Notes: generated from the letters alone by a model not told the origin. A stretch of DNA of 47,335 nucleotides from Youngiibacter fragilis 232.1 (GCF_000495435.3 NZ_AXUN02000169.1:1-47335); one strand, 5' to 3'; counted from the first letter of the stretch, positions 1 to 9,113 are shown. Made by a program: numbers and translations.

Positions 1-20
1 TCTAGATTTGCAACAGCACC
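1..20. mobile_element. Outer tip of an insertion sequence (terminal inverted repeat)
   Basis: Bases 7-20 read TTTGCAACAGCACC, the exact reverse complement of GGTGCTGTTGCAAA at 47121-47134, where a second element begins. The sequence GGCTGTTGCAAA-type is, from memory, typical of IS1182-like terminal repeats. The element would lie to the left of the window and end at base 20, only 21 bases from the ppx stop codon. Only 20 bases are visible, so the assignment rests on the match to the other edge. Confidence 0.6.
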
Positions 21-41
21 AATTAACCGCTTATCAGCACT

Positions 42-1583
42 TTAATCCAGCCATTCATGAACCCTGGCCTCTGGTTTCCCTTTCAGTCCTGTCCTCTCGA
101 ACCTTACAGTGAGGTCCAGACCCACCGCCTTCCTGAACTGATAGGACAGAGAAGCAATCTCCTCTTCCTTGAACCTTGGGTCTTCAGCTACACTTGCTGT
201 TATTTCAAGTGCCTTTTCACCTGCGACGCATGAGGTTATTTTAGTGCTTGAAAGCCTGCCATGGTTGATTGCCTCCGCCGCCTTGATCAGCATGCCAAGC
301 TTCTCTATGGTTGCGATATCCCTGTCAGTCAGCATCTTCCGGCTGAAGTAGTCCCTCAGGATGTCATTGTTGCTTGTGGTTGTAGCAGTTGCAGCAGCCA
401 TAAGTATCTGCTTCTGCGATATCCCGTTTATCGGTGCGTTCAATATGCTGTAGAAGGTATTCCTGTCCCGCTGGAAATAGTTGAGGCTGGTTCCTATGTC
501 ATACAGGTATGCGGCAGTCTTCAGCACCTTTCCGTTTCCTGTCAGGTACGGATATTTCCTGCAGAGGGCAGCATACATCGTCGAGGCGTGCCTGAACAGC
601 TCCCTTCCTTCGTAGTCATGGTACATGTGTATGTTTATGATGTTGTCGAGGGAAAAGTCCAGTACGCTTTTGATCCTTTTCTTGCCTCCCAGGATATACT
701 CGAAAAGCAGTCCATCCCTGACTCCTGCACCGGACACGAACAGCTTCCTTGAGCCTGTGACCTCCATCAGCTTTCCAACGGCAGCTACGGAGCCTATGAA
801 AATGTCCTCCCTGTCCCTCCCGAGACCTGCGACCTTTTTCCCGCTGTTGCAGATGTAATCCCTGACAAGGGAATATATCTCATCGACATCCTGCTTTTCA
901 AGGGAATAGTTATGGGCGATGAACATGGCATAGTCCTTCCTGTACCGGTCGATCTTTCCGAGTGTACGGACTGAACCCCCAATTCCGACGAGCGGAAGTC
1001 CTGCTGCATTCTTAAGCCAGGGCACTGCATTCAGGCTGGTCTCGAGGAACTTCAAAAGCTTTGCCTCATTCTTCAGGGAAGACTTGAGATTGTACTTCTC
1101 AGTCAGAGATATCGATCCGAACGGTATCGAGATTGAATCCTGAAGGATCCTGTTTTCGATGTGGACTATCTCCATGCTGCTTCCCCCTATGTCAAACATA
1201 AGGCAATCCTTCAGGTCAAGGGTGTTGACTGTAGCATAATAGTCATAGAAGGCTTCCTCTTCACCGGAAAGCACCTTGATCTCACGTCCAAGGGCTATCT
1301 TTGCCTTTGACAGGAACTCTTCCTTGTTCTTCGATTTTCTCACAGCTTCAGTCGCAACAGCTATTATCTCCCTGGTTTCCCTTGAATCAAGGTACCCCTT
1401 GAAGCTCTCAAGGGCAGATATGGCGTAATCCATCCTGTCTCTGCCAAGATAACCGTCTTTCATACCCTGACCCAGCCTCGCCGACCTCTTGATCTGGCCG
1501 ATTATCTTGTAGCTTTTCTCCTGCACCTCATATATTACAAGCCTCATTGAGTTGGAGCCTATGTCAATTATACCCAGCCTCAT
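42..1583 (-). CDS. ppx: Exopolyphosphatase / Ppx-GppA family phosphatase
   Basis: Releases terminal phosphate from polyphosphate (or from pppGpp in GppA-type members) in the cytoplasm. The 513-residue protein has the ASKHA-fold phosphate-1 motif IDIGSNS at residues 6-12, the GEEEA segment near 107-111, the phosphate-2 motif DIGGSS at 131-136 and GIGGS near 200-204. The C-terminal third resembles the HD-like domain of long Ppx proteins, but the usual LHD is LYD (YLYDIG), so metal binding there may be lost. The ATG at 1583 is preceded by AAGGTGA. It is divergent from polyphosphate kinase, so synthesis and breakdown of polyphosphate are encoded side by side. Ppx versus GppA specificity cannot be told from sequence; the ppk neighbour favours Ppx. 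Confidence 0.9.
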   Translation of the reverse strand: MRLGIIDIGSNSMRLVIYEVQEKSYKIIGQIKRSARLGQGMKDGYLGRDRMDYAISALESFKGYLDSRETREIIAVATEAVRKSKNKEEFLSKAKIALGREIKVLSGEEEAFYDYYATVNTLDLKDCLMFDIGGSSMEIVHIENRILQDSISIPFGSISLTEKYNLKSSLKNEAKLLKFLETSLNAVPWLKNAAGLPLVGIGGSVRTLGKIDRYRKDYAMFIAHNYSLEKQDVDEIYSLVRDYICNSGKKVAGLGRDREDIFIGSVAAVGKLMEVTGSRKLFVSGAGVRDGLLFEYILGGKKRIKSVLDFSLDNIINIHMYHDYEGRELFRHASTMYAALCRKYPYLTGNGKVLKTAAYLYDIGTSLNYFQRDRNTFYSILNAPINGISQKQILMAAATATTTSNNDILRDYFSRKMLTDRDIATIEKLGMLIKAAEAINHGRLSSTKITSCVAGEKALEITASVAEDPRFKEEEIASLSYQFRKAVGLDLTVRFERTGLKGKPEARVHEWLD

Positions 1584-1743
1584 CGGTTCACCTTCCCGTC
1601 ATATAGATATTTCCCTTTAATTATACGCTATTCCATCATCTGATGTCTGAAAATAGTCAGGTAATGGAACTGAATATTGCGCAATCAGCCGTCATTTTGG
1701 AAATAATTGCATCAATTATGTTAAATTTTGCATTATTCTGAAA

Positions 1744-1769
1744 CATACTGGCATAGTATGCTATATAAT
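1744..1769 (+). promoter_or_regulatory. Inverted repeat and -10 box upstream of ppk
   Basis: The 215-base divergent gap between ppx and ppk is AT-rich. CATACT (1744-1749) and AGTATG (1755-1760) form a 6-5-6 inverted repeat, followed four bases later by TATAAT at 1764-1769. No convincing -35 box is seen at the proper distance, so the promoter may be activator-dependent with the repeat as operator. A PhoP/PhoB-type site was considered but no clear direct repeats were found. Nothing else recognisable lies in 1584-1743. Confidence 0.4.
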
Positions 1770-1798
1770 TAAAATATAGATATTAGGTGGTGGTTTTT

Positions 1799-3898
1799 TT
1801 GTCTGAAGTCGTATTGTCCAGCAGCAATTTCATAAACAGGGAGATAAGCTTTCTCGAATTCAACGAAAGGGTTCTTGACGAAGCCCGGAATACCGATAAT
1901 CCGCTTTTCGAGAGGATCAAGTTTGCTGCGATCGTCGTGTCGAACCTGGATGAGTTCTACATGATACGATATGGCTCGCTTTCAGACCAGATACATGCAG
2001 GGCTGGAAAGGTCTGATCCGTCGGGAAGAAGCCCTGTTGAGCAGGCAAAGGCCATCAACGAAAGGACCAGGCTCCTTCTCGATGACCTTTACGAGTGCTA
2101 CACAAGAGACCTTGTTCCTGCACTATCAGTTCTCAAGATAAGCTTCCTGAAGCAGAACGAGCTGACTGAAAAGCAGAAGGAGTACGTTAGTGACCTGTAC
2201 TGGGAAAGCATTTTTCCGGTACTTACTCCAATGGTTATCGATTCCTCGAGGCCATTCCCGCTCATAATGAACAATTCACTGAACATCGCTATGCTTCTGA
2301 GGGAGAAGAAGCCTGAGGGAAGGGAGTTCGTGGGTACGATACAGGTTCCCTCGGTCCTTGACAGGTATCACTATATCCCTTCAGAAGAGTCAGGAAGGAA
2401 ATGCTACATGCTGCTTGAGGACATTATAAAGATGAACCTCAAGGACCTGTTCAATTCCCATGAGATACTGGATTATTCATGCTACAGGATATCAAGGAAT
2501 GCAGACCTGGAATATGACGAAGAGGATGCCGAAGACCTGCTGGAGGTCATAAAGGAGACCCTCAAGCAAAGGAAATGGGGAAGGGTAATAAAGATGGAGG
2601 TTGAACGAGGTGTATCCCTGAATCTCCTGGGATACCTCAGGGAGGAATTCGAGCTCGGTCTTGACAGCATTTTCAGCATCAACGGACCCCCGGACCTGAC
2701 ATACCTCTTCAAGGTCTCATCAATGCAGGGATTTGAGCACCTGAAGTTTGAAGAGACAAAGCCTCTGCCGGTGCCTGAGCTTACCTTCAGCGAAGACATG
2801 TTCCAGAGCATCACAAAGCAGGACGTGCTGGTCCACCATCCCTATGACTCCTTCGATTCGATAATCAGGTTTGTAAAGAGTGCCGCTGCAGACCCTAACG
2901 TCCTTGCCATAAAGCAGACACTATACAGGGTGAGCGGTCGTTCACCTATCGTGGAGGCGCTTGCGGAGGCAGCTGAGAACGGCAAGCAGGTGACAGTGCT
3001 GGTTGAGCTAAAGGCCAGATTCGATGAGCAGAACAACATCGTCTGGGCGAGAAGACTTGAGAAGGCGGGATGCCATGTCATATACGGGATAGTCGGAATG
3101 AAGACACACTGCAAGGCTCTGCTTATTGTGAGAAGGGAGAATAACAGGATAAAGAGGTATGTGCATGTCGGCACAGGTAACTATAACGATGTCACTGCGC
3201 GGCTGTATTCTGACGTAGGACTGTTCAGTGCGAACGAGGACCTTGCTACAGACATCTCTGACCTCTTCAACATGCTTTCAGGTCAATACCAGTCTCATAT
3301 GATGAAGGTCGTATCGCTGGCTCCTGACAACATGCGCAGCTCACTCATAGCGAGGATCGAGAATGAACGGCGTAATGCCAGGCAGGGCAGGCGTGCCCTT
3401 ATCGTTGCCAAGATGAATTCTCTTGTGGACAAGGATATAATCAGGAACCTCTACCTTGCTTCACAGGACGGTGTGGAGATCAGACTCATCATAAGGGGGA
3501 TATGCTGCCTGAGACCAGGGATAGAAGGAACAAGTGAGAACATAAGGGTGTTCTCAATTGTCGGCAGGTTCCTTGAACATTCAAGGATATTCTATTTCTT
3601 CAATGGAGGAACAGAAGACATTCTGATCTCATCAGCGGACTGGATGGAAAGGAACCTGAACAAGAGGATCGAACTAATGGTTCCTGTCCAGGACAAGAAA
3701 TGCAAGGAGAAGCTTAAGGTGATCATCGACTTCAACCTGAGGGACAATGTAAAGTCAAAGGAGCTGATGCCTGACGGAAAATACGTGAGGACAAAGACCG
3801 GCGGAGAAGCCTTCAATGCACAGGAAGAATTCATTGAGAAGACGAAAAAGCGTTTCGAGAAATACAAAAAAAGGGCTGCAAAAGCAGGAACACAGTGA
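1799..3898 (+). CDS. ppk1: Polyphosphate kinase 1
   Basis: Reversibly transfers the gamma phosphate of ATP onto long-chain polyphosphate. The protein is about 699 residues, the usual PPK1 length. Visible are the N-terminal NREISFLEFNERVL and VSNLDEFYMIR segments, VLTPMVID, and the two phospholipase-D-like catalytic halves. The autophosphorylated histidine sits in VGMKTHCKALLIVRR (about residue 437) and the second essential histidine in FLEHSRIFYFFNGG (about 594). The start is read as TTG at 1799 because AGGTGGTG at 1785-1792 lies at ideal distance; an in-frame GTG at 1787 would lie inside that ribosome binding site. It is divergent from ppx, and its stop overlaps the region just before the acidic repeat gene, suggesting co-transcription. 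Confidence 0.96.
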   Translation: MSEVVLSSSNFINREISFLEFNERVLDEARNTDNPLFERIKFAAIVVSNLDEFYMIRYGSLSDQIHAGLERSDPSGRSPVEQAKAINERTRLLLDDLYECYTRDLVPALSVLKISFLKQNELTEKQKEYVSDLYWESIFPVLTPMVIDSSRPFPLIMNNSLNIAMLLREKKPEGREFVGTIQVPSVLDRYHYIPSEESGRKCYMLLEDIIKMNLKDLFNSHEILDYSCYRISRNADLEYDEEDAEDLLEVIKETLKQRKWGRVIKMEVERGVSLNLLGYLREEFELGLDSIFSINGPPDLTYLFKVSSMQGFEHLKFEETKPLPVPELTFSEDMFQSITKQDVLVHHPYDSFDSIIRFVKSAAADPNVLAIKQTLYRVSGRSPIVEALAEAAENGKQVTVLVELKARFDEQNNIVWARRLEKAGCHVIYGIVGMKTHCKALLIVRRENNRIKRYVHVGTGNYNDVTARLYSDVGLFSANEDLATDISDLFNMLSGQYQSHMMKVVSLAPDNMRSSLIARIENERRNARQGRRALIVAKMNSLVDKDIIRNLYLASQDGVEIRLIIRGICCLRPGIEGTSENIRVFSIVGRFLEHSRIFYFFNGGTEDILISSADWMERNLNKRIELMVPVQDKKCKEKLKVIIDFNLRDNVKSKELMPDGKYVRTKTGGEAFNAQEEFIEKTKKRFEKYKKRAAKAGTQ

Positions 3899-3906
3899 GG
3901 TGTGAG

Positions 3907-5388
3907 ATGAAGATCTACATTAATCCAAGATACAAGGATTTTGAAAAGCTTATAAGAAGGATTTCCAGGGAAGCACCTGATGTGACCGTCAAGACCATGG
4001 ATTACAAAGGCGGAAAGAAAAAGCCCAGCTTCGTTTACAGGGACACCTGCTACAGGTTTGAAAAGAAGGGGGAGCTCATAAGCGCTCTTCAGGAGCTTGC
4101 TGCCTATGCTGCCAAGGGCGGGTTTGACATCAGGGATCTGGAAGATACTCCGGATGAAGAATCAGAATACGCAGAAGATGAGATGTCCTATGAAGATTCG
4201 ATACCGGTATCAGCTGAAATCACAGAGGATGAACTGATGGAAGAAGCCCTTGCTGATGTACCTGACACTTCTGATGAGATATCCGAAGACGATTCAGACA
4301 GGGGAGACCTCCTTGATGGCTTCGGATACAAAGGTGAAGAACAGCTCTCCTACGACGAATCAGTTCCTGAATCAGAGTCAAGGTCAGACACGGAGATCAT
4401 AGAGGAAGCCCTTCTTGAGGCAGATACTGACGAGCAGGAGGTAAGCGCTCCTGACGCTGGTGAAAAAGGCGACCTTCTCGATGCATTCGACTACAGGGGT
4501 GCGGAAGAGGGTGGTTACGACGAGTCAGTTGAGACTGTTACCGAAAAGGATCCAGGTCCCGTTGAGGAAGATGCTCTGGAAAGGGCAGGAGATGTTATTG
4601 AGGCAGAAGTGGCAGAGACAGGCGCAGATATGGGTAATCTTCTCGACTCCTATGGATATGGCGGTGGAGATGACTACATCAGTCCAGAACCGGCTGCATC
4701 AGCAGATAATACGGTTTTAGCTCCAAAAGCCCCTGTTAACAGTGAGGATCATGAAAAAGAGATTGAATACAGCCCGATTCCAACAGCGCCGGTTTTGAGC
4801 GCTGATGAGGTAATTGAAGAAGCCCTTTCTGATCAACCTCAGACAGAGGATACAGTAGTGTTGATTCCTGAAGAGAGGAATGGAAACCTTCTTGATGACT
4901 TCACCTATATGGAAGGCGCAGCACAGTCCTATGAGGATTCGATACCAACCTCTCCGGGAAAGCCTGAAACGGAGTTCCTGGAGGATGCGCTGAAGCAGCT
5001 TGATGCTGAGCCTGAAAGTATAGAACTGGTCGAAGGTGATAAGGGCAGCCTCCTTGACACGTATGGCTACATGGGGCCGGAAGCCGAAGAGTATGCAGAC
5101 CTTGATGCAATTGAATCTTATGGTGACAAGCTACCCCGCCACGAACACCATTCCGATGCTGAAGAAGACAAGCCCAATTCATTCAGCTATGTGGAGGACA
5201 CAGGCGAAGAGGATATACTGGTTGAGCTTGGCTACAAGGAAAGACCTTCCTCAGCCATCACAGAAGATGACAACACCATTACACTTGAAATCCCTGTAGA
5301 GAAATATAATCTGGATGACCTTAAGATAAGGATCAAATTCGGACATTTCGGCGAACCGGGATCATCCTATGAAACAAAGAAGGACTGA
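3907..5388 (+). CDS. Acidic repeat protein of unknown function, coupled to ppk
   Basis: I do not recognise a family. About 493 residues. The first ~75 are basic and look folded (starting MKIYINPRYKDFEKLI), then come roughly 370 very acidic, Ser/Asp/Glu-rich residues, then a short C-terminal segment rich in beta-type residues (TLEIPVEKYNLDDLKIRIKF). The acidic part holds five copies of G(D/N/S)LLDxFxY-like motif (codons starting at 4303, 4468, 4633, 4882, 5044) and a degenerate sixth (about 5209). Spacings are 55, 55, 83, 54 and 55 residues. Each unit also carries a Y(E/D)(D/E)S(I/V)P-like motif and a TE-x-x-EEAL-like helix. The ATG at 3907 has AGGTG upstream; a GTG at 3895 overlapping the ppk stop is possible. 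No signal peptide or membrane segment. Its position implies a role with polyphosphate, but this is inference. Confidence 0.85.
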   Translation: MKIYINPRYKDFEKLIRRISREAPDVTVKTMDYKGGKKKPSFVYRDTCYRFEKKGELISALQELAAYAAKGGFDIRDLEDTPDEESEYAEDEMSYEDSIPVSAEITEDELMEEALADVPDTSDEISEDDSDRGDLLDGFGYKGEEQLSYDESVPESESRSDTEIIEEALLEADTDEQEVSAPDAGEKGDLLDAFDYRGAEEGGYDESVETVTEKDPGPVEEDALERAGDVIEAEVAETGADMGNLLDSYGYGGGDDYISPEPAASADNTVLAPKAPVNSEDHEKEIEYSPIPTAPVLSADEVIEEALSDQPQTEDTVVLIPEERNGNLLDDFTYMEGAAQSYEDSIPTSPGKPETEFLEDALKQLDAEPESIELVEGDKGSLLDTYGYMGPEAEEYADLDAIESYGDKLPRHEHHSDAEEDKPNSFSYVEDTGEEDILVELGYKERPSSAITEDDNTITLEIPVEKYNLDDLKIRIKFGHFGEPGSSYETKKD

Positions 5389-5405
5389 ATACACTGACAG
5401 TACTC

Positions 5406-5433
5406 AAAAAGGTGCACTCCTGCACCTTTTTTT
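5406..5433 (+). terminator. Rho-independent terminator after the ppk operon
   Basis: AAAAAGGTGCA and TGCACCTTTTT form a hairpin with a four-base CTCC loop, followed by a T run. It lies 18 bases after the acidic repeat gene and ends the ppk transcript. Confidence 0.85.
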
Positions 5434-5474
5434 AAGTCCCTGACCAGTCGTGCTTCACCATGCATGCCGGGGTG

Positions 5475-5483
5475 TGATATAAT
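5475..5483 (+). promoter_or_regulatory. Extended -10 promoter for yhaO-yhaN
   Basis: TGATATAAT matches the extended -10 consensus TGnTATAAT exactly. A weak -35 (TTCACC, 5454-5459) lies 18 bases upstream of TATAAT. It sits just after the preceding terminator and 41 bases before the yhaO start. Confidence 0.6.
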
Positions 5484-5523
5484 TGAATAGAACTGGAGTT
5501 CTATATTTTGGAGGTCGATAGTT

Positions 5524-6612
5524 TTGAATAGTGTTAAGATCGTGCAGTCCGGCGACTTCCATCTGGACAGCCCCCTGTCATCACACAAGGGAAGTTTCAG
5601 GGAGCAGAGGCGGGAAGAGCTCCTTCAGTCTGTTGGAGGCCTTGTCGCCCACGCAGTCAGGGTAAAGGCGGACCTGCTCCTTCTTGCAGGGGATATATTC
5701 GATTCAGCGAGGGTGAGGAAATCTACGGTGGATTACCTTTCAAGGGTATTCTCCCAGTTTCCGGGCCACATATTCATATCTCCCGGAAACCACGACCCCT
5801 ATGAGGCGCAAAGCCCCTATGCCAAGGCTTTACTGCCTGGAAACGTCAAGGTGTTCTCTGATTATGAGGAGGTGTTCCTTCCTGAGCTTGGTGCTGCGGT
5901 ATGCGGGGCAGGCTTCAGGAGTCCAACTGTTAAAAGCAGCCTCCTTGCAGGAGTCCGCGCTCCACAATTCGATGGGGTAAAGATACTTGTCATGCATGGT
6001 GAAGTGTCAGGCAGTGAAAATCCATATAATCCCATTAAACCGGTTGAGATAGCGGAATCCGGATTTGATTATGCCGCTCTGGGGCACAGGCATGAATTTT
6101 CCGGCATACTGCGGGAGGGGAGAACCTTCTATGGTTATGCCGGAATACCTGAAGGCAGGGGTTTTGACGAATCAGGTGCAAGAGGGTGCATTACAGGCAC
6201 AGTATCCATATCCGGTGCAGACCTCATGTTCAGGGAGCTTCCGGGCAGAAGATACCTGGTGGAAGAGGTAGATATAACAGGGGCATCATCAAGCACGGAG
6301 GTATGCGACATAATAACAGGCAGTGGAGCCTATGACCCACACAGCATAGTCAGGTTCGTGCTGAAGGGGGACGTACCCGGTCATTCCACAATAGACGCGG
6401 CCATAATAAGGTCCTTTCTGGCAAGGAAGCTTTTTGACTGCGAGGTCATCGATAGGTCAATGCCGGCTTTGGATCAAGCAGAAGGAAAAGGGCTTCTTGG
6501 AATCTTTTCAGCCAGGATGGAAAAGCTCATTTCCGATGGCCGTGATGACAGGGAAATCCTTGAAGAGGCAATGAGGCTTGGCACAAGGGCTCTATGCAAG
6601 AGGGATATCTGA
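5524..6612 (+). CDS. yhaO: Mre11/SbcD-like DNA repair exonuclease (YhaO type)
   Basis: Calcineurin-like metallophosphoesterase of the Mre11/SbcD class, expected to bind two Mn ions and cut DNA together with the ATPase encoded next to it. The phosphoesterase motifs appear in order in 362 residues: GDFHLDSP near residue 11, LAGDIFD near 60, SPGNHDPY near 86, VMHGE near 157 and ALGHRHEF near 183. The TTG start at 5524 follows GGAGGT at 5510-5515 with eight bases between. The final TGA overlaps the start of the partner gene (ATGA), the usual sign of translational coupling. YhaO is the Bacillus name for this paralogue; a true SbcD cannot be excluded, but the partner's membrane segments favour YhaN. 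Confidence 0.88.
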   Translation: MNSVKIVQSGDFHLDSPLSSHKGSFREQRREELLQSVGGLVAHAVRVKADLLLLAGDIFDSARVRKSTVDYLSRVFSQFPGHIFISPGNHDPYEAQSPYAKALLPGNVKVFSDYEEVFLPELGAAVCGAGFRSPTVKSSLLAGVRAPQFDGVKILVMHGEVSGSENPYNPIKPVEIAESGFDYAALGHRHEFSGILREGRTFYGYAGIPEGRGFDESGARGCITGTVSISGADLMFRELPGRRYLVEEVDITGASSSTEVCDIITGSGAYDPHSIVRFVLKGDVPGHSTIDAAIIRSFLARKLFDCEVIDRSMPALDQAEGKGLLGIFSARMEKLISDGRDDREILEEAMRLGTRALCKRDI

Positions 6613-9113
6613 TGAGGGTTAAGAGATTAAGGATCACGAGGTTCGGCAGGCTGAAGGACATTGATGTGGAGCTTGAGGACGGAATAAACATAATATACGG
6701 TGGAAATGAAGCGGGAAAAAGCACCATGATCAATTTTCTGGCTGTATCTCTCTACGGGTCACTTGCATCAGTAAAGTCAGGCAGGGAGACCATAAGGAAG
6801 AGGTCGCTGCCTTTCGATGGCGGCCATGCTGCAGGCGTACTTGAGATTGAACATGACAATGAGGTCTGTCTGATAGAAAAGAGACTTGGCAGCACAAGGA
6901 AGGAGGACTCGACACGGTCCTACAGGAAGGAAGACTTCGGTCAGCTTCCATGGGGGCAGGAACCCGGCAGGGATATTCTCGGGATCGGAGGCGGTGCATT
7001 CCTGAAGACGCTCTTCATCCCACAGTCGGGATCTGTCTTCAGCGAAGAGAGGGACGAAGACCTTGTCCAGAGGCTTGCAAACCTCATCGATACCGGGGAT
7101 GAGGATGTATCCTACAGCAAGGCAGTGGAGGTTATTGAGGAGGAACTTAAGGAAATAAGGAACCAGAGGAAAACCGGCAGCCTGGATTCAATTTACCAGA
7201 AAAGGATCAGACTGGCGGAACAGCTTGCTTCATCTAAGAGATGCAAGAATGAGGCCCAGGACCTTGAAGACAGGCTTAAGGCTCTCATTGGTGAGAGGGA
7301 GACACTAAGGAAGGAAAACCAGGAGCTTCATATTGCAAAGGAAAGGCTAAGGCTCGGGAGCATACGGGAAGAATACTTCAGACTGAAGGGCATGAAGTCT
7401 GAGCTTGAATCACTTAAGAATTCAAGCATAGAGCTAGGGTCAGTACCTGATGATGATTCCATCAGGGAGCTTGAGGCTTCTGAAACCGAAATATCAAGGC
7501 TCAGGGACGAGCATGAAGCAACAATGGCATCCTCCTTTGAGGCTGAAAGGGAACTTGCAGCCATCTCCATGGAGATGGAAGGATACTCCTGGTTCAGAAG
7601 CGCAACTGATGAATCCCTGAGAGAAATGGTGACACTGGACAGGGAAATCGCCACCCTTTCGGAAAGGCTAAGAAGCCTTTCACCGGATTCGAGGGAGATG
7701 AAGGCGATTTCGGGCAGAAGAGGCGACCTCAAGCGTCTGCTTTCAGACTATGAGAGGGAGCTTACGATACTTAAGCCTGCAAATGGAGGCTTAATACTGA
7801 TACTGCCCTCAATCCTCATTTCTTTTGCCCTGTTCTTCCTGTTTGATAGAAAATACCCCTATGCTGCAGTAATTGGTGCCCTATGCATATTGTCATACTT
7901 TGCTGGCAGAAGGGTTTTATCCTCCTGGAAACACAGGGCCCTGAAAAGAAGCGACATCCTTGAGGATGAGATAATCACCCTGTCCAGGGAGCTGGGGCTT
8001 GACCCGGTGGAAGTGCTGAGGGCGAAGAAGGCCATCGACATGATGCCGGATGAGGAGGAAGCCAGGGAGCTTGCGGGAAGGCTCTCATCCCTTTCCGAAC
8101 GCAGGGATTCGGTACTTGCAGCATCCATGAGCAGGGACATGGATGACTTCCTCATGAGATACGATCAGGCCAAGTCCCTGTCAGCAGCTGAAAAAGAGGT
8201 ATCTGCAAGAAGGGATTCCCTGGTGAAGGAAGCCGGAATTTCACTTCTGTCTCTCGAATCAAGCGACCAGGCACTCACAGGCGGCCTTTCCCGTTTCGGG
8301 TTTTCAGGGTCACCGGAGGATACCGGTGTTTATCTTGAATATCTGAAGTCCCTGTCCGTGAAAAGGAAGAACCTGGAAAAACGTCAGGATGCCCTGGACC
8401 TTTCAATAAGGAGCCTCATCGGTGACAGAGATGAGGATGAGGTAATGAAGGAGCTTGAGCTGATCGACAATTTAGGACTTGAGCCCGGAATGACATCTGA
8501 GGAGCTTGACAGGAGGCTCAAGGATAACGCTGCCCGGGAGGTACTGCTCACCGAGTCTATCGGTGAAGCGTCAAGGAACCTTTCTGATGCGGCATCTGGT
8601 GCAATGAACCTGATTTCGGCTGAAGATGAGCTTTTGTCCCTTGAAACCGAGGCTGCAGCCCTTGAAAAAAGGGAAAAGTCCCTTAAGCTCGCCCTTGAGG
8701 TAATCAGGGAAAGCTACAGGGAATTCAGGAAGGGCTACAGTCCTGAGCTTGACAGGAGAGTCAGCCGTATCTTCAGCGAGATGACCGGTAAGGAAAGGTC
8801 TGTCGGTGTGAATGAATTCTTTTCAATGGAATACCTTGAGGATGGTTTCAGAAGGGAAGGCACATTCCTGTCAAAGGGAGCATACGAACAGATTTATCTT
8901 GCTCTCAGGCTTGCGACCTGCGACATGATGTTCGGGGACACGATGGTCCCTCTGATAATGGACGAACCTTTCGTACATTATCACAAGGAAAGGCTTGAGA
9001 GGACACTTGACTATCTTTCTTCAATGTCTGTAAACCGACAGCATATCATATTCACATGCCATGAGCGTGAAATCGACTACCTGAAGGATAAGGCGAACGT
9101 AATAAGAATCTGA
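6612..9113 (+). CDS. yhaN: Rad50/SbcC-like AAA ATPase with central membrane hairpin (YhaN type)
   Basis: SMC/Rad50-like ATPase partner of the upstream nuclease, about 833 residues. The N-terminus begins with the RecF-like MRVKRLRITRFGRLKDIDVELEDG-type strand region and a Walker A, GGNEAGKST, at about residues 30-38. A long coiled coil follows. In the middle (about 388-435) are two adjacent hydrophobic segments around LPSILISFALFFLFD and YAAVIGALCILSYFAG, replacing the zinc hook found in SbcC/Rad50. The signature region (LSKGAYEQIYLALRLA) and Walker B LIMDEPFVHY lie near the C-terminus. The start is ATG 6612 with AGAGGG seven bases upstream; an ATG at 6594 is less well placed. The membrane hairpin suggests DNA-end processing at the membrane, as proposed for B. 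subtilis YhaN. Confidence 0.88.
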   Translation: MRVKRLRITRFGRLKDIDVELEDGINIIYGGNEAGKSTMINFLAVSLYGSLASVKSGRETIRKRSLPFDGGHAAGVLEIEHDNEVCLIEKRLGSTRKEDSTRSYRKEDFGQLPWGQEPGRDILGIGGGAFLKTLFIPQSGSVFSEERDEDLVQRLANLIDTGDEDVSYSKAVEVIEEELKEIRNQRKTGSLDSIYQKRIRLAEQLASSKRCKNEAQDLEDRLKALIGERETLRKENQELHIAKERLRLGSIREEYFRLKGMKSELESLKNSSIELGSVPDDDSIRELEASETEISRLRDEHEATMASSFEAERELAAISMEMEGYSWFRSATDESLREMVTLDREIATLSERLRSLSPDSREMKAISGRRGDLKRLLSDYERELTILKPANGGLILILPSILISFALFFLFDRKYPYAAVIGALCILSYFAGRRVLSSWKHRALKRSDILEDEIITLSRELGLDPVEVLRAKKAIDMMPDEEEARELAGRLSSLSERRDSVLAASMSRDMDDFLMRYDQAKSLSAAEKEVSARRDSLVKEAGISLLSLESSDQALTGGLSRFGFSGSPEDTGVYLEYLKSLSVKRKNLEKRQDALDLSIRSLIGDRDEDEVMKELELIDNLGLEPGMTSEELDRRLKDNAAREVLLTESIGEASRNLSDAASGAMNLISAEDELLSLETEAAALEKREKSLKLALEVIRESYREFRKGYSPELDRRVSRIFSEMTGKERSVGVNEFFSMEYLEDGFRREGTFLSKGAYEQIYLALRLATCDMMFGDTMVPLIMDEPFVHYHKERLERTLDYLSSMSVNRQHIIFTCHEREIDYLKDKANVIRI

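Noticed and set aside
5489-5502. AGAACT-GG-AGTTCT palindrome in the yhaO leader
   Set aside because: Two-base loop and short arms; likely chance, no further support.
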